From Bacillus sp. MUM 116 (GTDB lineage Bacteria; Bacillota; Bacilli; Bacillales; Cytobacillaceae), in NCBI RefSeq assembly GCF_001866655.1, contig NZ_MLYR01000083.1:1-64000 (forward strand): DNA of 64,000 nucleotides, given 5' to 3'. The notes under the pieces were generated by a model. That model was not told where the DNA came from. It worked only from the letters and a program-made list of their open reading frames with translations, and made no database searches. The position numbers and the translations under genes were made by a program. Below are positions 9,750-19,501 of this stretch, piece by piece (the first letter of the stretch is position 1; the number at the start of each line of letters is the position of its first letter).

Positions 9750-9845
9750 GGTTACAAAATCAACATTGAACTTTAACATAGCCTAGATATTGAATCCATG
9801 ACAATTGATTTTACTAGAAAAGGCTTCGTATGACAAGGCAAATGA

Positions 9846-10496
<651 letters not shown>

Positions 10497-10509
10497 TTAA
10501 TCTCTCTTT

Positions 10510-10833
10510 CTATTCTCCAGCAGCACTAGCTAATTCTGTTGAAGATGAGCTCTTATAGTTAACTGGAATGACGATCTCTTCTCCAGGATAGATTTGTTCA
10601 TCTTCTAATTTATTATGGAGTTTGACCCAATTTACGAATTCCTTGTTGGAAAGTGAATGTTCATTTGCGTATTCCTGAGAAATTTTCCAAAGCGAATCCC
10701 CTTCGGAAACGGTAATTTTTTGATAATGATCATTAGCAGCCGAATTAAAATCAACCGAAAACATGAAAGCTAGGATGCAGCTTAACCCAATTAGAATAAT
10801 AGAAAATGAATATCGGTTCCATAATTTTTTCAT
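10510..10833 (-). CDS. yneA: SOS cell-division inhibitor YneA
   Basis: This 107-residue protein has an N-terminal membrane segment (about residues 9-27) and a C-terminal LysM domain (SEGDSLWKISQEY...IYPGEEIVIP). YneA delays division during the SOS response in B. subtilis, acting at the membrane or wall. The ATG at 10833 follows GAGAGGTG; a GTG three codons earlier is less likely. It is transcribed divergently from lexA, and a LexA-box-like site lies between its -35 and -10 elements. Confidence 0.92.
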   Translation of the reverse strand: MKKLWNRYSFSIILIGLSCILAFMFSVDFNSAANDHYQKITVSEGDSLWKISQEYANEHSLSNKEFVNWVKLHNKLEDEQIYPGEEIVIPVNYKSSSSTELASAAGE

Positions 10834-10850
10834 TACAAACACCTCTCAAT

Positions 10851-10955
10851 AGAATATATGTTCGTTTATTTGACTTTATTATAATCCGAACATTTGTTTG
10901 TTGTCAACAAAAATTCGAACTTATGTTTGTATAAAATTAGCGAACATGCTATAAT
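10851..10955. promoter_or_regulatory. Divergent yneA/lexA promoters with three SOS boxes
   Basis: Three matches to the Gram-positive LexA box CGAACRNRYGTTYC are visible: 10851-10864 (minus strand, one mismatch), 10887-10900 (CGAACATTTGTTTG) and 10916-10929 (CGAACTTATGTTTG). The yneA promoter reads TTGACA (10902-10907, minus) and TATAAT (10878-10883) with an 18-bp spacer holding the middle box. The lexA promoter is TTGTAT (10927) and TATAAT (10950) with a 17-bp spacer; the third box overlaps its -35. A half site CGAAC lies at 10941. Confidence 0.88.
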
Positions 10956-10992
10956 TAAGGTAACAATTACTAGTGGCGAGGTGGAAATTACC

Positions 10993-11616
10993 ATGGCTAA
11001 AATTTCTAAACGGCAGCAGGATATCCTTGATTTCATCAAAGGTGAAGTAAAGAAAAAAGGATATCCCCCCTCAGTTCGGGAAATCGGAGAAGCAGTCGGG
11101 CTTGCATCCAGCTCTACTGTTCACGGTCATTTAGCTAGATTAGAAAGTAAAGGTCTGATAAGAAGAGACCCTACTAAACCAAGAGCAATCGAAATATTAG
11201 AAGTAGATGAAGCGGCACAAATTCCAAGAAATAACGTAGTCAATGTACCAGTTGTTGGTAAAGTAACTGCCGGGCTTCCGATTACAGCAATTGAAAACGT
11301 TGAAGAGTATTTTCCACTTCCAGAAAGACTTGCACCTCAAGACGAACACGTATTTATGTTGGAAATTATGGGTCAAAGTATGATTGAAGCAGGAATCCTT
11401 GATGGGGATTATGTCATTGTAAAACAACAGCAAACTGCTAATAATGGGGATATTGTTGTTGCTATGACAGAGGAGGATGAAGCAACCTGTAAGCGTTTCT
11501 TTAAAGAAAAGGATTATATTCGCCTACAGCCGGAAAATTCCACAATGGAACCTATCATTCTAAGAAATGTTTCCATCTTAGGTAAAGTGATTGGAGTATA
11601 TCGACATATTCATTAA
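10993..11616 (+). CDS. lexA: SOS repressor LexA
   Basis: This 207-residue repressor has an N-terminal winged helix ([21 protein letters not shown]) and a C-terminal self-cleavage domain. The cleavage site Ala93-Gly94 (VTAGLP), catalytic Ser129 (MGQSM) and Lys167 (ATCKRF) are all in place. RecA filaments trigger autocleavage and derepress SOS genes. I start at ATG 10993, behind GAGGTGG; an earlier in-frame start would run through the SOS boxes and promoter. It represses itself and the divergent yneA-yneB genes. Confidence 0.97.
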   Translation: MAKISKRQQDILDFIKGEVKKKGYPPSVREIGEAVGLASSSTVHGHLARLESKGLIRRDPTKPRAIEILEVDEAAQIPRNNVVNVPVVGKVTAGLPITAIENVEEYFPLPERLAPQDEHVFMLEIMGQSMIEAGILDGDYVIVKQQQTANNGDIVVAMTEEDEATCKRFFKEKDYIRLQPENSTMEPIILRNVSILGKVIGVYRHIH

Positions 11617-11622
11617 AAAGAT

Positions 11623-11653
11623 GTTCAGCACAAAATGTGCTGACTCTTTTTTT
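11623..11653 (+). terminator. Terminator after lexA
   Basis: TCAGCACA/TGTGCTGA stem with a 2-nt loop, followed by CTC and a T run, 7 nt after the lexA stop. Confidence 0.85.
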
Positions 11654-11797
11654 CTGTAAAAACTATTTCCAATTTACAAATATTGAAAATTCAGTATTTT
11701 TTACCCATTCTTTATGAATAATAATTTTTATATAATGTAATTACACCAAGATTTTACCTTAGGTCAAAAAATTTAGGCTTAAGGAGGTTGAGAAACA

Positions 11798-12082
11798 GTG
11801 TTAAAAGACATTATTTTCTCTATTGTAATCGGTGGTGTAGTTGGAATAATTGGACATGTTCGAAAGCACGGAAAAATCATCATGCCCCGTAAGACAAAAA
11901 AATTCATTTACCTTGGATACTTGGAAGAAATGCTGCTGGGTGCCATTTTTTCACTATTACTCGTAATGTATATTTCTCCCGATTCTTACGTGGAAAAATT
12001 AACAATCTCAATCAGTGCCGGGATTGGCGGTGATGTAGTTTTGACCAGTTATAAGCAATTTAAGCAAAAAGGGTCTGAATAA
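11798..12082 (+). CDS. Small membrane protein, DUF4257-like
   Basis: This 94-residue protein has an N-terminal membrane helix with a Gly-rich face (IGGVVGIIGHVRKHG), a second hydrophobic helix (GAIFSLLLVMYI) and a third amphipathic Gly-rich stretch. The pattern and place between lexA and glnA fit what I recall as DUF4257 proteins of Bacillus. The function is unknown. The GTG start at 11798 follows a strong AAGGAGG. It converges on glnA, and the two share a terminator. Confidence 0.7.
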   Translation: MLKDIIFSIVIGGVVGIIGHVRKHGKIIMPRKTKKFIYLGYLEEMLLGAIFSLLLVMYISPDSYVEKLTISISAGIGGDVVLTSYKQFKQKGSE

Positions 12083-12124
12083 TGGGAGGATCTTATCCTA
12101 ATCCCCATTTCCTGAAAAAATAAT

Positions 12125-12160
12125 AAAACTCCTAAGCAACAGTGAGCTTAGGAGTTTTTT
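12125..12160. terminator. Bidirectional terminator between DUF4257 gene and glnA
   Basis: A perfect 13-bp stem AAAACTCCTAAGC/GCTTAGGAGTTTT is flanked by A's on the left and T's on the right, so it works on both strands. Confidence 0.88.
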
Positions 12161-12165
12161 GTATT

Positions 12166-13500
12166 TTAATACATAGACATGTATTGTTCTCTTTCCCATG
12201 GGTGTACTACCGTACGGAACATATCCCATTCGATTTCTTTTGCTTCGACAAAGTGTTCGAAAATATGCTCTCCAAGACCAGATACAATGACTTCGCTTCT
12301 TTTTAATTCATCTAACGCTTGAGCTAGAGTTGCAGGAAGATCGATAATGCCCTCTTCGATTCGTTCTTCTTTGCTCATTACATAGATGTTGCGGTCCACA
12401 GCAGCTGGAGGAGTTAATTTATTTTTAATTCCATCTAAGCCTGCTTTTAAAAGAACAGCTAAAGCAAGGTATGGGTTTGCAGCCGGGTCAACACTGCGAA
12501 CTTCTACACGTGTACTCATACCGCGTGAAGCCGGGATACGAATTAATGGTGAACGGTTTTGTGCAGACCAAGCTACGTAACAAGGTGCTTCATAACCAGG
12601 TACAAGGCGCTTATAAGAGTTAACTGTTGGGTTTGTCACAGCTGTAAAGCTTGGGGCATGTTTTAGGGTCCCAGCAATGAATTGACGAGCTGTATCACTT
12701 AACTCAAGGTCACCAGTTGGCTCATAAAAAGCATTTTTTCCATCTTTAAATAGCGACAGGTTGCAGTGCATTCCGGAACCGTTTACTCCGAATAATGGTT
12801 TTGGCATAAATGTAGCGTGTAAACCATGTTTACGTGCAATAGTTTTAACTACAAGTTTAAATGTTTGAATTTGGTCGCATGCTGTAACCGCATCTGCATA
12901 TTTAAAGTCAATTTCGTGTTGTCCAGGAGCTACTTCGTGGTGAGAAGCTTCAATTTCAAAGCCCATTTCTTCCAGCTCAAGAACGATATCACGTCGGCAG
13001 TTTTCTCCTAAATCAGTTGGGGCTAGGTCGAAGTAGCCGCCTTGGTCATTTAATTCTAGAGTTGGTTCCCCTTTTTGATCCAGTTTAAACAAGAAGAATT
13101 CCGGCTCAGGTCCAAGGTTAAAATTCGTAAAACCAAGTTCCTTCATTTCTTCTAATACTCGTTTAAGGTTACTGCGCGGGTCGCCGGCAAATGGCTTGTC
13201 ATCTGTGGTATAGATGTCACAAATCAAACGGGCAACTTTTCCTTTTTCCGCTGTCCAAGGGAATACAACCCAAGTATCAAGGTCAGGATAAAGACGCATG
13301 TCTGATTCTTCAATTCGAACAAATCCTTCGATTGAAGAGCCGTCAAACATCATTTTGTTATCTAATGCTTTTTCTAATTGACTGATTGGAATTTCCACAT
13401 TTTTAATGGTTCCAAGGATATCTGTAAATTGTAAACGAATAAATTTAACATTTTCTTCTTGCGCAAAACGTCGAATATCTTCCTTAGTGTACTTAGCCAT
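12166..13500 (-). CDS. glnA: Glutamine synthetase type I
   Basis: This 444-residue enzyme has the length of Gram-positive GSI-alpha. Visible motifs are the N-terminal beta-grasp DGSSIEGF loop, the metal-ligand region EPEFFLF, the ATP-site SGMHCN..., [10 protein letters not shown] and the C-terminal block. It makes glutamine from glutamate, ammonia and ATP. In Bacillus the feedback-inhibited enzyme also controls GlnR and TnrA. It lies 30 bp downstream of glnR and is co-transcribed with it from the GlnR-controlled promoter. Confidence 0.97.
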   Translation of the reverse strand: MAKYTKEDIRRFAQEENVKFIRLQFTDILGTIKNVEIPISQLEKALDNKMMFDGSSIEGFVRIEESDMRLYPDLDTWVVFPWTAEKGKVARLICDIYTTDDKPFAGDPRSNLKRVLEEMKELGFTNFNLGPEPEFFLFKLDQKGEPTLELNDQGGYFDLAPTDLGENCRRDIVLELEEMGFEIEASHHEVAPGQHEIDFKYADAVTACDQIQTFKLVVKTIARKHGLHATFMPKPLFGVNGSGMHCNLSLFKDGKNAFYEPTGDLELSDTARQFIAGTLKHAPSFTAVTNPTVNSYKRLVPGYEAPCYVAWSAQNRSPLIRIPASRGMSTRVEVRSVDPAANPYLALAVLLKAGLDGIKNKLTPPAAVDRNIYVMSKEERIEEGIIDLPATLAQALDELKRSEVIVSGLGEHIFEHFVEAKEIEWDMFRTVVHPWEREQYMSMY

Positions 13501-13530
13501 TTTATTACCCCCTGCTGAAAATTGAAATTT

Positions 13531-13932
13531 TTAATGAAAAAAGCGTGACATATCCCCCTGTCTTAGGGTCGGTCGACTCAATTTATTTGAGTGTAACAAT
13601 TCATTGCGAAGTAGTTTTCTAAGCTGTTCATCCGTTAACTCGCGTTTTTCTTTTTCGGCCTGATGTTGAATAATATTGGATTGTTGTTCTTTCACAAGGA
13701 ATAGCTGTTTAATCCCAGCCATGTTGACTCCTTGATCGATTAAATCCTTGATTTCTAACAGCCGATCAATGTCATTTAAACTAAATAACCGCCTGTTTCC
13801 ATCTGTTCTTGCAGGAAAAATTAATTCGTGTTCTTCATAATATCGGATTTGCCTTGCAGTTAATTCAGTTAGCTGCATGACTGTTCCGATGGGAAACAGT
13901 GGCATGGAACGGCGAATTTCTTTTCCGCTCAC
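13531..13932 (-). CDS. glnR: MerR-family nitrogen repressor GlnR
   Basis: This 133-residue repressor has an N-terminal MerR-type winged helix with the conserved [15 protein letters not shown] recognition region, a short helix, and a flexible tail ending [11 protein letters not shown]. That tail is the autoinhibitory C-terminus relieved by feedback-inhibited glutamine synthetase. The start is GTG at 13932. It represses the glnRA operon and other nitrogen genes when glutamine is plentiful. Confidence 0.96.
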   Translation of the reverse strand: MSGKEIRRSMPLFPIGTVMQLTELTARQIRYYEEHELIFPARTDGNRRLFSLNDIDRLLEIKDLIDQGVNMAGIKQLFLVKEQQSNIIQHQAEKEKRELTDEQLRKLLRNELLHSNKLSRPTLRQGDMSRFFH

Positions 13933-13967
13933 CTATCCTCGCCTCCCTTTTCGTAATTCATATTGTT

Positions 13968-14018
13968 ATTATATTTGGTGTTAGAAAATATGTCAATCAT
14001 ATGTTAGGTTTTCTCACA
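13968..14018 (-). promoter_or_regulatory. glnRA promoter with two GlnR/TnrA boxes
   Basis: On the minus strand TTGACA (13991-13996) and TATAAT (13968-13973) are spaced by 17 bp. A perfect TGTNA-N7-TNACA box lies at 14002-14018 (TGTTA GGTTTTC TCACA). A second box with one mismatch at 13979-13995 overlaps the -35. Two boxes also occur at B. subtilis glnRA, which is autorepressed. Confidence 0.88.
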
Positions 14019-14163
14019 TGGTTTTTTAATTGAATTTGTATATTTTTTATAATAGGATGTACGGATTTTTAAATTTGGCTTATTTGCCCATTGTATATTA
14101 TTTTTCATGGATGCAGGAACTAAGAGGGGGTGATTTGTTCCCGTGTGATTTATTTTTTTAATT

Positions 14164-14510
14164 TCTCGGGCACTGAGATCCCCTGTCAGTTCCCGCGCTA
14201 CCATTTTTTCGCCTTCTCGGGCACTGAGATCCTCTGTCAGTTCCCATGCAAACCATTTTTTCTCCTTCTCGGGCACTGAGATCCCCTGTCAGTTCCCATG
14301 CAAATCATTTTTTCGCCTTCTCGGGCACTGAGACCCGCTGTCAGTTCCCGTACTACCTATTTTTTCTCCTTCTCGGGCACTGAGATCCCCCGTCAGTTCC
14401 CATGCAAACCATTTTTTCGCCTTCTCGGGCACTGAGATCCCCCTATCAGTTCCCATGCAAACCATTTTTTCTCCTTCTCGGGCACTTAGAACGCAGTTAG
14501 TTTTCATTTC
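14164..14510. repeat. Seven-unit tandem array, 51-53 bp period, hairpin-forming
   Basis: Units start at 14164, 14215, 14267, 14319, 14371, 14423 and 14476; the last is diverged. Each holds TCTCGGGCACTGAGATCC, then TGTCAGTTCCC, a variable 10-12 bp and a T6 tract. GGGCACTGA and TCAGTTCCC pair with one mismatch, so every unit can form a hairpin. The period is not a multiple of three, so the ORFs seen across it are not coding. The 645-bp gap between glnR and ynbB contains this array and the glnRA promoter, and no gene. Confidence 0.85.
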
Positions 14511-14577
14511 AATCAATATCAAACATCCCCATACCAACAAAAAGGGCCGCCACCTATAGCAACCCTCAAAATGTCAG

Positions 14578-15849
14578 CTAATTTAAATGAATTAATCCTT
14601 TTTCAAGCAAACGATCCACAGCAAGACAAATCGCTATTTTAACATGCGAATAGGTGAGTCCGCCTTGGACGTAAGCTACATATGGAGGCCGGATTGGTCC
14701 ATCAGCCGTCAATTCGATGCTTGCTCCTTGAACAAAAGTTCCGGCAGCCATAATTACATCATCCTCGTACCCAGGCATGTAAGCAGGATATGGAGTAAAA
14801 TGTGAATTAATCGGGGAAGCGAATTGAATCGCCTGGCAAAAGGCAACCATTTTATCGCGATCATCAAATTGGACCGCTTGAATTAAATCCGTCCTCACCG
14901 AATCCCATTTAGGCGAAGAATTCATCCCTAATTTTTCGAGCATTGCAGCTGTAAACACAGCACCCTTCACAGCTTCTCCCACCACGTGCGGAGCAAGGAA
15001 AAATCCTTGATACATTTCCTGCAGACTGTAAAGCGAAGCACCTGCTTCTGCTCCGATACCGGGTGAGGTCATGCGGTAGGAACAAGCTTCCACCCACTGT
15101 TTTTTTCCAACAATATATCCCCCCGTTTTGGCGATCCCGCCGCCTGGGTTTTTAATCAGAGAACCTGCCATTAAATCGGCACCGACATGACACGGCTCCA
15201 AATATTCAACAAATTCACCATAGCAATTATCCACAAAAACAACGACATCATTTTTAATCTCTTTTACAAAAGCAATCATTTCCTTAATTTCGTCAATCAT
15301 AAACGAGGGCCTTGTGGCATAGCCTTTTGAACGCTGAATCCCAATCATCTTTGTATTCGGTTTAATCTTAGCTGCGACCGCATCCCAGTCAACCGCCCCT
15401 TCGTTGGTCAACGACACACTATCATAAGAAATTCCAAATTCCTTTAACGAACCAACTCCGTTTCCACGAATCCCAACAATCTCTTCAAGGGTGTCATACG
15501 GTTTACCGGTGATGTATAAAAGTTCATCGCCCGGCCTTAGTACACCAAATAGAGCGATGGAAATTGCGTGAGTGCCGGAAATAATCTGCGGGCGGACAAG
15601 ACCTGCCTCACCGCCAAATACTTCCGCATAAACTAATTCCAATGTATCCCGGCCGATGTCATCATAGCCATACCCAGTGGATGGGATGAAATGCGAATCA
15701 CTCACTTTATGTTTTTGGTAACTTTGCAATACCCGAAACTGATTTACCTCAGCTCTTTCTTCAATCTTTTTATGTACATCAGCAATTTGCCTCTCCACAT
15801 CATTCACAATTGACTGAAGCTTTTCCCCATTTTTCAACAGATGAAACAT
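14578..15849 (-). CDS. ynbB: PLP-dependent enzyme YnbB (aluminium-resistance / methionine gamma-lyase-like)
   Basis: This 423-residue protein has a fold type I aminotransferase architecture. ISGTHAISIALFG is the cofactor phosphate-binding region, VFVDNCYGEF supplies the conserved Asp, and SLIKNPGGGIAKTGGY holds the probable Schiff-base Lys. Databases often name it 'aluminum resistance protein' or 'methionine gamma-lyase family'; the true reaction is unknown. The ATG follows AGGAG. It lies 15 bp downstream of hflX, as in B. subtilis, where the order spoVK-ynbA-ynbB-glnR is conserved. Confidence 0.9.
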   Translation of the reverse strand: MFHLLKNGEKLQSIVNDVERQIADVHKKIEERAEVNQFRVLQSYQKHKVSDSHFIPSTGYGYDDIGRDTLELVYAEVFGGEAGLVRPQIISGTHAISIALFGVLRPGDELLYITGKPYDTLEEIVGIRGNGVGSLKEFGISYDSVSLTNEGAVDWDAVAAKIKPNTKMIGIQRSKGYATRPSFMIDEIKEMIAFVKEIKNDVVVFVDNCYGEFVEYLEPCHVGADLMAGSLIKNPGGGIAKTGGYIVGKKQWVEACSYRMTSPGIGAEAGASLYSLQEMYQGFFLAPHVVGEAVKGAVFTAAMLEKLGMNSSPKWDSVRTDLIQAVQFDDRDKMVAFCQAIQFASPINSHFTPYPAYMPGYEDDVIMAAGTFVQGASIELTADGPIRPPYVAYVQGGLTYSHVKIAICLAVDRLLEKGLIHLN

Positions 15850-15864
15850 TTTGTATCTCCTATT

Positions 15865-17133
15865 CTAGACTTTAAATTTCTCTAATTGCCCTGTTATTTG
15901 ATGATCCTGAAGCGAATATCCCCGGCATTGATAGCGCCCTGTTTCCTCATTAAAACGTAGATCGCGTAAGACAGTTTCATTTTTTAATAAAGAAAGCAGC
16001 TTTCCTTCCGTTGACGGGACCTCAACTTGATATGGAACCATTATATTAATAAGGACACTTTCCATTTTTCTTTTTAATGCATTTCGGTCCTCTTTGTCAA
16101 ACGCACTGATAAAAACCGTTGGCGTTCCCGCGGTCGGAACAAAATCCGGATGCTTTGCATCCCTTTTATTATAAACGGTTAATTGTGGAATATCTTTCAC
16201 TTCTAAATCTTCAAGTAGTTTATTGACCGTTTTTTCATGATGAAAATAATCGGGATTGGACATATCAACAACATGCAACAGCAAATCCGCTTCCTTCACC
16301 TCTTCAAGTGTAGAGCGAAAAGCGGCGATGAGGGTTGTCGGCAAATCTTGAATAAACCCAACCGTATCGGTAATCAAGGCCAGGAAACCGCTTGGTAAAA
16401 TTAATTTCCTTGTCATCGGATCGAGGGTTGCAAACAATTGATTTTCTTCATAGGATTCGGCCTCTGATAGACGATTAAATAAAGTTGATTTACCGGCATT
16501 TGTATATCCGACAATTGCAACTTGAAAAGTCTTATTTTTCTTCCTCCGCTCTCTATAACGGTCCCGGTGTTGGACAATAACGGCGAGCTGCCCTTTTATA
16601 TCATCAATCCTGCGGCGGATGTGACGACGGTCCGACTCAAGCTTCGTTTCCCCCGGTCCTCTCGTTCCAATCCCGGCACCAAGACGGGATAAGGCTGTTC
16701 CCTGTCCAGCTAGACGAGGTAATAAGTATTGCAATTGTGCTAGTTCAACTTGTAATTTACCTTCTTTCGAACGGGCTCTTCGGGCAAAAATATCAAGGAT
16801 TAATTGGGTCCGATCAATGATTCTTGCATTGAGTTCCCCTGCCAGATTCCGTTTTTGGCTGGGAGAAAGCTCATCATTAAAAATCACTAAATCGGCTTCC
16901 AGCTCTTCACTTAAGGCTTTTAATTCTTCCACTTTCCCTTTACCAAGGTAGGTGGCAGGATGGATACGTTCCCGTTTTTGCAAAACTGAAATCAGTACCT
17001 CACCTTGAGCTGTTTCTGTTAAGGATGCTAATTCATCCATCGAATATTGAAAACGCAAATCGTCTATCTCTTGGGTTTGGCAGCCAACAAGGATTGCTTT
17101 TTCAATGACTTTTTTTGTCTCTGTATGTTCCAA
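15865..17133 (-). CDS. hflX: GTPase HflX (YnbA)
   Basis: This 422-residue protein has an N-terminal HflX domain and a Gly-rich linker ([15 protein letters not shown]). A coiled coil follows, then a GTPase domain with G1 [10 protein letters not shown]3 DTVGF and G4 NKRD. HflX splits and rescues stalled 70S ribosomes. The start is TTG at 17133 behind GGAAAGGAAG. It heads the likely hflX-ynbB transcription unit. The 200 bp upstream separate it from the divergent TRIC-type gene. Confidence 0.95.
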   Translation of the reverse strand: MEHTETKKVIEKAILVGCQTQEIDDLRFQYSMDELASLTETAQGEVLISVLQKRERIHPATYLGKGKVEELKALSEELEADLVIFNDELSPSQKRNLAGELNARIIDRTQLILDIFARRARSKEGKLQVELAQLQYLLPRLAGQGTALSRLGAGIGTRGPGETKLESDRRHIRRRIDDIKGQLAVIVQHRDRYRERRKKNKTFQVAIVGYTNAGKSTLFNRLSEAESYEENQLFATLDPMTRKLILPSGFLALITDTVGFIQDLPTTLIAAFRSTLEEVKEADLLLHVVDMSNPDYFHHEKTVNKLLEDLEVKDIPQLTVYNKRDAKHPDFVPTAGTPTVFISAFDKEDRNALKRKMESVLINIMVPYQVEVPSTEGKLLSLLKNETVLRDLRFNEETGRYQCRGYSLQDHQITGQLEKFKV

Positions 17134-17334
17134 TCAACATTCTTCCTTTCCGAAAAGTTCTTTCCTCATCATACCAAAACCCTTGGGAATTCTCTAATTT
17201 CGTTCCAAAAAAATTTAGTTGATTAATCACTTTTACGTGATAAAATCATATATGTTTGTATGAATAATATCTATCTTTTGTATAGTGTCGACATACATGA
17301 AACTTTGAAATGAGATGAAAAGAGATGAAAAGAA

Positions 17335-17940
17335 ATGACATGGGAAATACTGAGTATGATTGGCACTGTTGCTTTTGCCGTAAGTGGAGCGATTGTCGCA
17401 ATGGAAGAAGAATATGATATTTTGGGCGTTTATATATTAGGAATTGTTACAGCGTTTGGTGGTGGAGCTATTCGGAACTTGTTGATAGGCGTGCCGATAT
17501 CCGCCTTGTGGGAACAAGGACTATTGTTTGAAATAGCCATGGTTGCCATTTTAGCAGTATTTTTATTTCCAACTAATATTATAAAGCAATGGCAAAAATG
17601 GGGGAATTTGTTTGACGCAATTGGGCTTTCAGCATTTGCGATTCAGGGGTCGATTTATGCCTCAAACATGAACCACCCCATTAGTGCGATTATTGTGGCA
17701 GCAGTTATGACAGGAATTGGCGGCGGAATTATTCGTGATTTATTAGCAAGAAGGAAGCCTATTGTTCTAAGAGCTGAGATTTATGCGGTTTGGGCGATTC
17801 TCGCCGGGATTGTGATTGGTTTGAAAATCGCCTCACAACCTTGGGAATTGTACACATTATTCGGGATTATCACCGTTTTACGAGTCCTTTCTTATACCTT
17901 CAATTGGAAGCTGCCAATCCGCTCACTTGGAGCACATTAA
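17335..17940 (+). CDS. TRIC-family / UPF0126 membrane protein
   Basis: This 201-residue protein has seven predicted helices in two homologous halves. Each half carries the family's Gly-rich motif: FGGGAIRNLL in the first and IGGGIIRDLL in the second. Bacterial TRIC proteins form trimeric cation channels of uncertain physiological role. The ATG has only a weak purine-rich ribosome-binding site in a repetitive GAGATGAAAAGAGATG leader. The gene is inserted between spoVK and hflX on the opposite strand and is followed by its own terminator. Confidence 0.88.
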   Translation: MTWEILSMIGTVAFAVSGAIVAMEEEYDILGVYILGIVTAFGGGAIRNLLIGVPISALWEQGLLFEIAMVAILAVFLFPTNIIKQWQKWGNLFDAIGLSAFAIQGSIYASNMNHPISAIIVAAVMTGIGGGIIRDLLARRKPIVLRAEIYAVWAILAGIVIGLKIASQPWELYTLFGIITVLRVLSYTFNWKLPIRSLGAH

Positions 17941-17972
17941 AAATCGACGGATTTTATAACCGTCGATTTTAT
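17940..17972 (+). terminator. Terminator after TRIC-family gene
   Basis: AAAATCGACGG/CCGTCGATTTT stem followed by ATTATTT, directly at the stop codon. Confidence 0.8.
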
Positions 17973-17998
17973 TATTTCCGCGTGCTTTTTGATTGGCT

Positions 17999-18090
17999 GA
18001 TAAATGTCCTGAATTCGTGGATAAACTTTTCTTCGCTGATAAATGCCCTGGATTCGCCGATAAACTTTTCTAATTCGCTGATAAATTTTA
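17999..18090. repeat. Short GATAAA tandem repeat
   Basis: GATAAA recurs at 17999, 18020, 18038, 18059 and 18080 (spacing 21, 18, 21, 21). Most copies are preceded by TTCGC(T/C) or CTGGATTCGCC, and two types of spacer alternate (ATGYCCTGRATTCG and CTTTTCT). No ORF of quality crosses it. It fills the gap between the TRIC gene terminator and the 3' end of spoVK. Confidence 0.75.
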
Positions 18091-18149
18091 TTCGCATGAG
18101 GCAAGATGTAAATTTCACACAAACATCAAACATTTCAACGCCTAACTTC

Positions 18150-19100
18150 TCACATATCCTCTTCAAAAACTAAATCATTACTCCGCAATGTCATTAATTC
18201 ATGACGGTCATACGAGTTGAGCATCAGTAACCTCATCGCCTGGGCACGGATTGATTTTTCGATAATGTTCCGAACGTAGCGTCCATTCGAAAAACCAGCC
18301 GGACTCAACACCGCTTTTACCCAAATTAAATGATCCATTACCTTTTTTTCTGCCTCATGACTGAAGGTATATTCTCTTTCAGTCAGCATTCGTTTGGCAA
18401 TTTCCATCAACTGGTCAATGTTATAGTCTGGAAAATCAATCACAAGCGGAAACCGCGAATGGAGACCGGGATTTAACGTTAAAAAATAATCCATTTCACG
18501 AGAATAACCGGCGAGGATTAAAATAAATTCATGCTGTTTATCTTCCATATGCTTAACAAGCGTGTCAATCGCCTCTTTGCCAAAATCCTTTTCCCCGCCG
18601 CGGCCCAATGAATAGGCTTCATCAATAAATAAAATGCCTCCTTGTGCTTTTTTCACAAGATCCCGCGTTTTTTGTGCGGTATGCCCAATATACTCCCCGA
18701 CGAGATCAGCCCGTTCCGCTTCAATTAAATGCCCCTTCGACAAAACATTCATTTTTTGAAACAGCTTGCCAATCAGCCTGGCCACCGTCGTTTTTCCTGT
18801 TCCGGGATTTCCTTTAAACATCATATGAAGGGCTTGTTTTTTCGCCTTTAACCCCATTTCTTCTCGCTTTTTGTTCACATAAATCCAGGCATAAATTTCT
18901 TTTATCATTTTTTTCATTTCTTCCATGCCAACCAAAGCACCAAGCTCTTCCTCTATTTCAATTAAGGCCGAATGCTCAGGGGGGATTTCCTTTGGAACAA
19001 CTTGAAAATCTGGAATTTTTTTAGTTAACGTTTTTTTCTTTTGTGTATTGAGGACGACTCTTATTTGACCGTTACTTTTCTCTTGAAATGGTTGATCCAA
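18150..19100 (-). CDS. spoVK: Stage V sporulation protein K, AAA ATPase
   Basis: This 316-residue CbxX/CfqX-type AAA ATPase has Walker A FKGNPGTGKTT, Walker B GILFIDEAYSL and a sensor region ILAGYSREMD. SpoVK is made in the mother cell and is needed for late spore maturation in B. subtilis. The start is TTG behind GAGAGGTG. It lies between hfq and hflX as in B. subtilis. A SigE/SigK promoter would be expected in 19101-19200; I could not assign one safely. Confidence 0.94.
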   Translation of the reverse strand: MDQPFQEKSNGQIRVVLNTQKKKTLTKKIPDFQVVPKEIPPEHSALIEIEEELGALVGMEEMKKMIKEIYAWIYVNKKREEMGLKAKKQALHMMFKGNPGTGKTTVARLIGKLFQKMNVLSKGHLIEAERADLVGEYIGHTAQKTRDLVKKAQGGILFIDEAYSLGRGGEKDFGKEAIDTLVKHMEDKQHEFILILAGYSREMDYFLTLNPGLHSRFPLVIDFPDYNIDQLMEIAKRMLTEREYTFSHEAEKKVMDHLIWVKAVLSPAGFSNGRYVRNIIEKSIRAQAMRLLMLNSYDRHELMTLRSNDLVFEEDM

Positions 19101-19204
19101 AGCTTACACCTCTCAATCTCCAAACAGTGTGCGCACAAATTAGTCAATATTCCCTCAACCTATGTGTATTCAGTTTTTATGCTTTTTATTTTTAGAAAAT
19201 AAAA

Positions 19205-19226
19205 AAGAGCCCAAATAATTGGACTC
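19205..19226 (-). terminator. Terminator after hfq
   Basis: On the minus strand GAGTCCAATTATTTGGGCTC is followed by TTTTTT, 18 nt past the hfq stop. Confidence 0.65.
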
Positions 19227-19244
19227 AAATTTATAAAAGGATTA

Positions 19245-19475
19245 TTATTCTGCATTTAAATCAAGTTGAACGTTCCTTTGCGGTGCAAACGTTGAAATGG
19301 CGTGTTTATAAACTAATTGCTGCTTTCCTTCCGATTCAAACAGTACTGTAAAATTATCAAATCCTTTGATTTGACCCCTTAACTGGAAACCGTTCAATAG
19401 GAAAACTGTCACATGGGTATTATCCTTCCGGCATTGGTTTAAAAATTGGTCCTGAATATTAATAGTTGTTTTCAT
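19245..19475 (-). CDS. hfq: RNA chaperone Hfq
   Basis: This 76-residue protein has a [22 protein letters not shown]m1 region (residues 8-29) and a YKHAIST Sm2 motif, where the family's YKHAI signature is intact. Hfq forms hexameric rings that bind small RNAs and mRNAs; its role in Bacillus is modest. The ATG follows AGGAGG. It lies 26 bp after miaA, as in most bacteria, and is probably co-transcribed. Confidence 0.97.
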   Translation of the reverse strand: MKTTINIQDQFLNQCRKDNTHVTVFLLNGFQLRGQIKGFDNFTVLFESEGKQQLVYKHAISTFAPQRNVQLDLNAE

Positions 19476-19501
19476 TTGTATATCCTCCTCTTTTATCTCT
19501 A

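Noticed and set aside
14164..14510. Possible CRISPR array
   Set aside because: The spacers are only about 10-12 bp and largely shared between units, units are contiguous 51-53 bp, and no cas gene is nearby.
14004..14540. Two minus-strand ORFs with repeated EGEKM...DLSARE peptides
   Set aside because: They arise from the 52-bp tandem array, whose period shifts frame; no stable protein repeat or ribosome-binding site.
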